Origin: Granulosicoccus antarcticus IMCC3135
GTDB taxonomy: Bacteria > Pseudomonadota > Gammaproteobacteria > Granulosicoccales > Granulosicoccaceae
Length of the DNA: 64,000 bases
Reading direction: 5' to 3'
Assembly (NCBI RefSeq): GCF_002215215.1
Contig: NZ_CP018632.1
Location: forward strand, 3,344,501-3,408,500
Within the stretch, counting starts at the first letter, position 1. Every line of letters starts with the position of its first letter. The notes under the pieces were generated by a model. That model had not been told where the DNA came from and did no database searches. It worked only from the letters and a program-made list of their open reading frames with translations. A program made the position numbers and the translations under genes. Below, one piece after another: positions 35,752-64,000 of the stretch.

Positions 35752-36879
35752 ATGGATGAACACGAATCAACACTTGATAAGCCGGCTGGCGCTGCGCTAA
35801 AGCGTCAGCGTGCGAAAGCAGCCCTGGCCAACCTGTTCGTCGGTGACGCCTTGTCCATGCCGGTGCACTGGTTCTACAATCCGGGCGATATTCTGCGTCA
35901 GTTCCCGCCACATGGTATTCAGGGTATGCAGGCAGCGCCGGCATCGCATCCCAGTTCCATCATGGCCCTGCATTCAACCTCGCGGGGTGGTCGAGGGCGG
36001 CAGGGCGCAGAGTCACAGCTGAACATCGTCGGCGACGTCATTCTCAAAGGCAAGCAGCATCTCTGGGGTCGCCCCAACGGTCATTATCACCATGGCATGC
36101 AAGCCGGTGAAAACACGCTTAATGCCTGGTGGGCCAGATGGGTAATGCAAAGCATGACTCATCACGGTGACTACGATGCACAGCGCTGGGTGGCCGAGTA
36201 TATCCAGAAAATGACAGCAGAGCCTGCAGAACACCCGGACACCTATGCAGAGAGTTGTCATCGAGGGTTCTTTGCGAACCTGCAAAATGGTCATGAACCT
36301 ACACGCTGTGGCGCCGTGACCCACGACACTCCATCGATGGGCGCGCTTGTCAGTGTCGCGCCACTGGCATTGGCATTGCTTGCAACCCATCCATTGAGCA
36401 GCGTCCAGCAACAATGCCGTGCCCATGTCTGGCTGACACATCCTGATGACTTGCTGATGCAGGTTATCGATAGCTACGTTGCTCTCATGGCCCATCTGCT
36501 TGAGCGACAAGAAGGCACGTCCTGCCGACAGGCCCTGATAGATGCTGCGGCCATCATTCCCGGGACGCGTCTTCAGACACTGATTGATCAACCACGGGGC
36601 GACGCCTATGTGGTGGGGCGTACGTATTCTCTGGCCTGCTATATCACTGATTCCTGGCCCAGCGTCTGTTATCTGGCTGCCAAATATCATGATGATCCAA
36701 GAAAAGCCTTACTGATCAATACGAATCTGGGCGGTGAGAATGCACATCGCGGATCAGTTCTGGGCACCGTGACAGGGCTTGTAGCTGGCAGTGTTGACAG
36801 CGAGCTGTACGAGTCTCTTGCCGAGCACGATGAGCTGGACCGGCAATTGAATCAATGGCTGGATCGTTTCTATGCTTGA
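35752..36879 (+). CDS. ADP-ribosylglycohydrolase-family protein with altered metal motif
   Basis: This 375-residue protein matches the ARH/DraG fold. LANLFVGDALSMPVHWFY (26-42) is the characteristic N-terminal helix, and the segment ending NLGGENAHRGSVLGTVTGL is the C-terminal counterpart. Classical DraG/ARH enzymes have GGDTDT in this position; here GGENAHRG (327-334) has Glu-Asn and lacks the usual Asp pair. GVTHDTPSMG, read as AVTHDTPSMG at about residue 197, may supply other ligands. It resembles crystallin-J1-like members rather than canonical hydrolases, so activity on ADP-ribosylated targets is uncertain. Confidence 0.8.
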   Translation: MDEHESTLDKPAGAALKRQRAKAALANLFVGDALSMPVHWFYNPGDILRQFPPHGIQGMQAAPASHPSSIMALHSTSRGGRGRQGAESQLNIVGDVILKGKQHLWGRPNGHYHHGMQAGENTLNAWWARWVMQSMTHHGDYDAQRWVAEYIQKMTAEPAEHPDTYAESCHRGFFANLQNGHEPTRCGAVTHDTPSMGALVSVAPLALALLATHPLSSVQQQCRAHVWLTHPDDLLMQVIDSYVALMAHLLERQEGTSCRQALIDAAAIIPGTRLQTLIDQPRGDAYVVGRTYSLACYITDSWPSVCYLAAKYHDDPRKALLINTNLGGENAHRGSVLGTVTGLVAGSVDSELYESLAEHDELDRQLNQWLDRFYA

Positions 36880-37157
36880 GGCTTATAAAGCACTGCGCCG
36901 ATGGCCGTGTAACCTGAGCACAGAATATTGAGTGAGTGCTGAAGCTGGTGACTATACACGTGTAGGTTGTGGCGAGCCTGTCCCGAATTATTGCCACGGC
37001 AGTAACAGGGAGAAGTCTGCGTTCACATGCACCTTCGAGTCATTTGCTTGCTACACAGTGAATGCTCAATGTACAACAAATAGTCTGCTTCACTAACGAT
37101 TCTGCAGAGTAGAGAGGTTTTCACTACCCTGCAGTTTTGTTATCCGTTGCAAATGCT

Positions 37158-39266
37158 TTATTGCGGAATCAGCAGAGCCCCATCTTCATAGGTGATCGCC
37201 TGGCTGGCGGTGACATTGGCCGCAATGCTCCCCAGGTTCTCTTGCGTGACAACACCATCGACAGGGGCTGACGTTGCCAGAACCTGGCTGGCTGGCAGGT
37301 CTGTACCTTCCATCAGATGCGCATACATCAGATCCAGAGATTGCTTGAAGTAGTAGTCAATGGGCAGGAAGTTCATGCCCGATGCGGCATAGGCTCCCAA
37401 CAGTGAATCCAGATGCTGTGCATGAGGCACCTCATAATATTTGAGGGCGCTGTTTTCTCCTTCGACCTGCTGGTTCAACACATAGTAGGGACGCGAGGAG
37501 TGATTGACGGGTATCAGTGCATCCGCACGACCATGCACGATGATAGTGGGTACGCCGTGTAGATCGCCGCTGGCTTTGATTTCATCGATTCCCTGGACCA
37601 GTCTTGCATTAAGAGGGTTTTCTGCATTGTCGCGCAGATCTTTCCAGCACAGTGCGCCTTCCAGGTTGTAGTCCAGCTCACCGTTGCTGGAGGGTGCCGC
37701 TATCTGGATGGTAGCGCCGGCAGGGGAGTCATCCTTGATCAGGAACATGCCCGCTGTGCGGGGAATGCCGTTGCTGTCGGCGGCAAGGGTTGTGAGCAGT
37801 GGGTAGGGGGCAGGTGTCAGCGTCGCTGTGATCACATGAGCCATGCTGACGCTACACAGTGCATCCACGACAGAGCTGCGGGTGTAGGCATTACCATAGG
37901 TGGTGATCAGGGACTGGAACAGATCTACGCCTGCGTAGCCTGCGAGCAGTTTCGTGGATTCGCTCAGGTAGCCGGCTTCCAGTAATTTCTGGTTGGCCTG
38001 TTCGCCTACTAATTCTATATCGCCTTCATCTAGCAGGCCGGCTGCTACCAGAGAGTTACAGCGAGCAGTGGTGTCACCGCGCAGCTCTGCAAAGGTGGCG
38101 CCTGTATTGACTGACGCTTTGCTGGCGCAGGCGGCATACAGTTCGGCAGCCACTATATAGTCATAGAACGGTGCCGAGTGTGCATCGAAGGGGTCGCGCC
38201 CGGCCATATTGATCGTGAACGGGCTGGCGGCCGCAACAGGATTGACATTCGGTTCGCCGACCACGATGCCATCAAAGACGCTTCCATCGCTCGCTTCTGC
38301 GGCTCTGAGAATGGCTGAGCCACCGTTGGATACACTGGCTCCCATGATCAGGGTATTCGCTGTCGTCAGCGATGTCTCGTATTCTTCGCTGAGTATATTC
38401 AGCGCAAACTGTATCGATTCGAGTGTATGCAAACCCCAATCCTTCTCGATGTTCTTTTGCGAATGAGCATGTTTGAAGGCATAGCGGTTCGGATTGGCAT
38501 CAGCATAAGCCTGTACTTCGTCATTACCGGGAAGCGTGATGCCGGCATAGTCCGCACCCGGTGTTGGCACATTCTCGCTGGTCGGTACCACGAAGCTCGC
38601 CTCATCGCTACTGCTGGCCAGTTCAATGCTTTCCAGTGAAAGGTCAAACCCGGTTTTCTGTGTCAGCTCTACCGCTCCTGTACCTTTGTTGGCATCGGTA
38701 TAGGCCACGGCACAGCCCTTAGACACACCCCAGTCACCACTGGTGCCGACAGCGCCATAGGCATTGCGTGAGCCGGATGAGGGTGCGACTACCAGGCAGG
38801 CGGCATCTGGATCAAAACTGTCGGGCAGTTGCAACATCAATGTTGCGCGATTGATACCCTCACCGACGAATGCACGAAATTCACGGCCTGGATAGGATGT
38901 GTCATCTGTGGGTCCGTAGAGTGTGCCGAACCCGCCTTCTGCGCGTAGATCAACCAATGCTGCATAGTTGGCATGCAAGGTCGCACGACGTAGTTCGGCG
39001 GCAGTCGGCGCTGCGGGGTCGGCGTAGAAAACGGGAGGTGTGCGTAATCCGCTCAAGCCCAGGCCACCCAGTAATCCATCGTTTTCACCATCATGGCGTG
39101 TGTCCAGCACAGGTCCGAGGGTGTCGATTGCAGCGACCTGGCCGGATGGCTGCGTAGTGTTCTCGTCATCGTCCGAACAGGACGAGAGCAGGGCCGCTAT
39201 CGTGACAACGGCGGTAACGGTGTAATACTGTTTGAACGAAGGGCGTTTATTGAGTCCGTGCTTCAT
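37158..39266 (-). CDS. 3-Hydroxybutyrate-oligomer hydrolase-family lipoprotein
   Basis: The protein is 702 residues long from ATG 39266, preceded by AGGAG on the minus strand; a farther in-frame start at 39338 is not needed. A lipoprotein signal ends in LLSSC at Cys30, followed by an acidic DDDE spacer. The body matches the D-(-)-3-hydroxybutyrate oligomer hydrolase family: SSGSRNAYGAVGTSGDWGV, GASVSNGGSAILRA (nucleophile serine in VSNGG), HGRADALIPVNHS and HAQHLDSLLG (histidine). It would cleave PHB oligomers to 3-hydroxybutyrate outside the inner membrane or at the outer membrane. The 278 bp downstream show no gene. Confidence 0.9.
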   Translation of the reverse strand: MKHGLNKRPSFKQYYTVTAVVTIAALLSSCSDDDENTTQPSGQVAAIDTLGPVLDTRHDGENDGLLGGLGLSGLRTPPVFYADPAAPTAAELRRATLHANYAALVDLRAEGGFGTLYGPTDDTSYPGREFRAFVGEGINRATLMLQLPDSFDPDAACLVVAPSSGSRNAYGAVGTSGDWGVSKGCAVAYTDANKGTGAVELTQKTGFDLSLESIELASSSDEASFVVPTSENVPTPGADYAGITLPGNDEVQAYADANPNRYAFKHAHSQKNIEKDWGLHTLESIQFALNILSEEYETSLTTANTLIMGASVSNGGSAILRAAEASDGSVFDGIVVGEPNVNPVAAASPFTINMAGRDPFDAHSAPFYDYIVAAELYAACASKASVNTGATFAELRGDTTARCNSLVAAGLLDEGDIELVGEQANQKLLEAGYLSESTKLLAGYAGVDLFQSLITTYGNAYTRSSVVDALCSVSMAHVITATLTPAPYPLLTTLAADSNGIPRTAGMFLIKDDSPAGATIQIAAPSSNGELDYNLEGALCWKDLRDNAENPLNARLVQGIDEIKASGDLHGVPTIIVHGRADALIPVNHSSRPYYVLNQQVEGENSALKYYEVPHAQHLDSLLGAYAASGMNFLPIDYYFKQSLDLMYAHLMEGTDLPASQVLATSAPVDGVVTQENLGSIAANVTASQAITYEDGALLIPQ

Positions 39267-39470
39267 GTAGTGCTCCTGTCGTGACGCCATACAGCCAGTC
39301 GCTGGCTTTGCGGGAGGTCGGAAAAAGTCGACCCCCACATCATGGTAGCGAATATGTTTGCATGATTAAACCCTTGTAAGCGTCTTAAACGATAAAACCC
39401 TATCCAGCTTCTGTGTCGAAATGATGTCACTGTCATGCAAGCTACCGATGCTTGTGCCGATACCTGATGT

Positions 39471-40373
39471 ATGAAAATGCGTCGATCATTGCTGGTACTG
39501 TCAATTGTTGCACTATCAAATGGAGGTGTGGCTGCAGCCTGGGTAAACGATGCCGATCAGATCACCATCGAGTCCGCGGAAACTCTGGCTGCTGTTGCCC
39601 GGCGTACAGGTGTGCCTCTTGACGGACTTGTCTCAGCCAACGAGCATCTGGATATCCGGGCTACATTGGAGAAAGGGCGCCTGCTGAGAATCCCCAATGC
39701 GCCTCTGGAACCTTCAGGTCCGCGTGATGGACTGGTGGTGAATCTTGCTGAGCTGCGCGTTTATTACTTTGTGAATGATGCGCTTGCCAACGTTTTTCCC
39801 ATTGGTATAGGCAGAACAGGGAACGATACGCCGCTGGCTGACACACGGATTACCCGCGTAGACGCCGAGCCCAGCTGGCGTCCACCGGCATCGATCCATG
39901 CCGAGTATCGTGCCCACGGACTCTCATTGCCGGCTGTTGTGCTTCCCGGGCCCGACAATCCGCTTGGCGGGCATGCCTTGCGTCTGAACTTGCCGGGTTA
40001 TCTTTTACATGGAACCAATGCACCCGAAGGCGTGGGGCTGCGGGTCAGTCATGGTTGTATCCGACTGTATAATGAACATATTGCCATTCTGGCAGAAACG
40101 GTTCCTGTGGGCACGCGTGTACGAATCGTAAACGAGCCTGTCAAGTGGCGTCTTGACGAGGCCGGGCTTCTCATTGAAGCCTACCGTCCGTTGACTGGCA
40201 AGCGTTACGAGGGGGCCGCAGCAGTGAGCGATGCTCTTGATGGAATACGAGCAGCTATCGCAGCAAAAGGCTTATCGGTTGCACGCTTTGATACCTGGCT
40301 GGAAGAGCGTCACGTTGCCCGTGATCTGTTCACCGGACTTGTATTGACGTTATCTGTCGAAGCCCTCTCCTGA
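39471..40373 (+). CDS. L,D-transpeptidase (YkuD family)
   Basis: This 300-residue exported protein has a signal peptide of about 22 residues. Residues 30-75 look like a degenerate LysM module (TLAAVARRTGVPLDGLVSANEHL). The YkuD catalytic domain runs from GLVVNLAELRVYYF to about residue 215. LLHGTNAPEGVG supplies the histidine (180), and SHGCIRL (193-199) the nucleophile Cys196. It would make 3-3 cross-links or attach proteins to peptidoglycan in the periplasm, resembling the YcfS/ErfK/YnhG group. It converges with the giant adhesin-like gene, with a shared hairpin between them. Confidence 0.93.
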   Translation: MKMRRSLLVLSIVALSNGGVAAAWVNDADQITIESAETLAAVARRTGVPLDGLVSANEHLDIRATLEKGRLLRIPNAPLEPSGPRDGLVVNLAELRVYYFVNDALANVFPIGIGRTGNDTPLADTRITRVDAEPSWRPPASIHAEYRAHGLSLPAVVLPGPDNPLGGHALRLNLPGYLLHGTNAPEGVGLRVSHGCIRLYNEHIAILAETVPVGTRVRIVNEPVKWRLDEAGLLIEAYRPLTGKRYEGAAAVSDALDGIRAAIAAKGLSVARFDTWLEERHVARDLFTGLVLTLSVEALS

Positions 40374-40397
40374 CTACACTCGGAAAGTGTAGTCAGG
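40369..40397. terminator. Bidirectional hairpin between convergent genes
   Basis: CCTGACTACACT (40369-40380) and AGTGTAGTCAGG (40386-40397) form a perfect 12-bp stem with loop CGGAA. It overlaps the L,D-transpeptidase stop (40371-40373) and ends 17 bp from the end of the giant gene. No T-run is seen on either side, but the symmetry and position suggest it bounds both transcripts. Confidence 0.65.
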
Positions 40398-40413
40398 ATG
40401 TCTGGACATCAGA

Positions 40414-64000
<23,587 letters not shown>

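Noticed and set aside
36880-37157. Possible small gene in the 278-bp gap after the ADP-ribosylglycohydrolase-like gene
   Set aside because: The only frame there is a short minus-strand one running into the neighbour's antisense strand; no start signal or protein feature supports it.

Overview
This window looks like chromosomal DNA from a free-living, probably marine, heterotrophic gammaproteobacterium. Medium GC content, a Leu/Ile/Val-type ABC system and a TRAP system, Tex, a polyhydroxybutyrate-oligomer hydrolase and an ArsJ arsenate-efflux operon all fit this. A Granulosicoccus-like genus is only my guess. There are no rRNA, tRNA or CRISPR genes and no complete insertion sequence.

Region 1 (1-10040) is a tightly packed plus-strand catabolic operon. 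It holds the tail of a MarR regulator, an enoyl-CoA hydratase, an acyl-CoA dehydrogenase, a benzoate/2-aminobenzoate-type CoA ligase, a complete five-gene branched-chain-type ABC importer, a 4-hydroxybenzoyl-CoA-type thioesterase and a RidA deaminase. Together they suggest uptake, CoA activation and ring-derived acyl-CoA processing of an aromatic acid such as 2-aminobenzoate. The ring-attacking oxygenase is not in the window. A methyltransferase-like gene follows.

Region 2 (10040-16240) begins with two MITE-like palindromic elements. Next come a YHYH-domain lipoprotein with a translationally coupled small cysteine-rich secreted protein, a 14-bp tandem repeat, and an arsenate-detoxification module (divergent arsR; GAPDH plus arsJ). 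A degenerate REC-HDOD regulator closes the region.

Region 3 (16240-40373) is mostly housekeeping and accessory single genes or short operons: a GH1 beta-glucosidase, an XdhC-like protein, Tex, a DHH phosphoesterase, an S4 protein coupled to a hybrid histidine kinase, a peroxiredoxin-S9 peptidase pair and a double-VOC protein. A serine hydrolase-AnmK-kinase operon follows, then a TRAP transporter, a GNAT acetyltransferase, an ADP-ribosylglycohydrolase-family protein, a 3-hydroxybutyrate-oligomer hydrolase lipoprotein and an L,D-transpeptidase.

Region 4 (40414-64000, minus strand) is one open reading frame of at least 7,861 codons. It runs off the window edge, so its N-terminus is not seen. 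It encodes about 48 DUF11/isopeptide-D2-like beta-sandwich domains in strict alternation of two types. Eight consecutive four-domain units of about 644 residues repeat with an almost exact 1,932-bp period. Two blocks of 1,466 bp lying exactly two periods apart are identical, pointing to recent gene conversion or duplication. It is most likely a giant surface adhesin or filament-like protein and is the most unusual object in the window.
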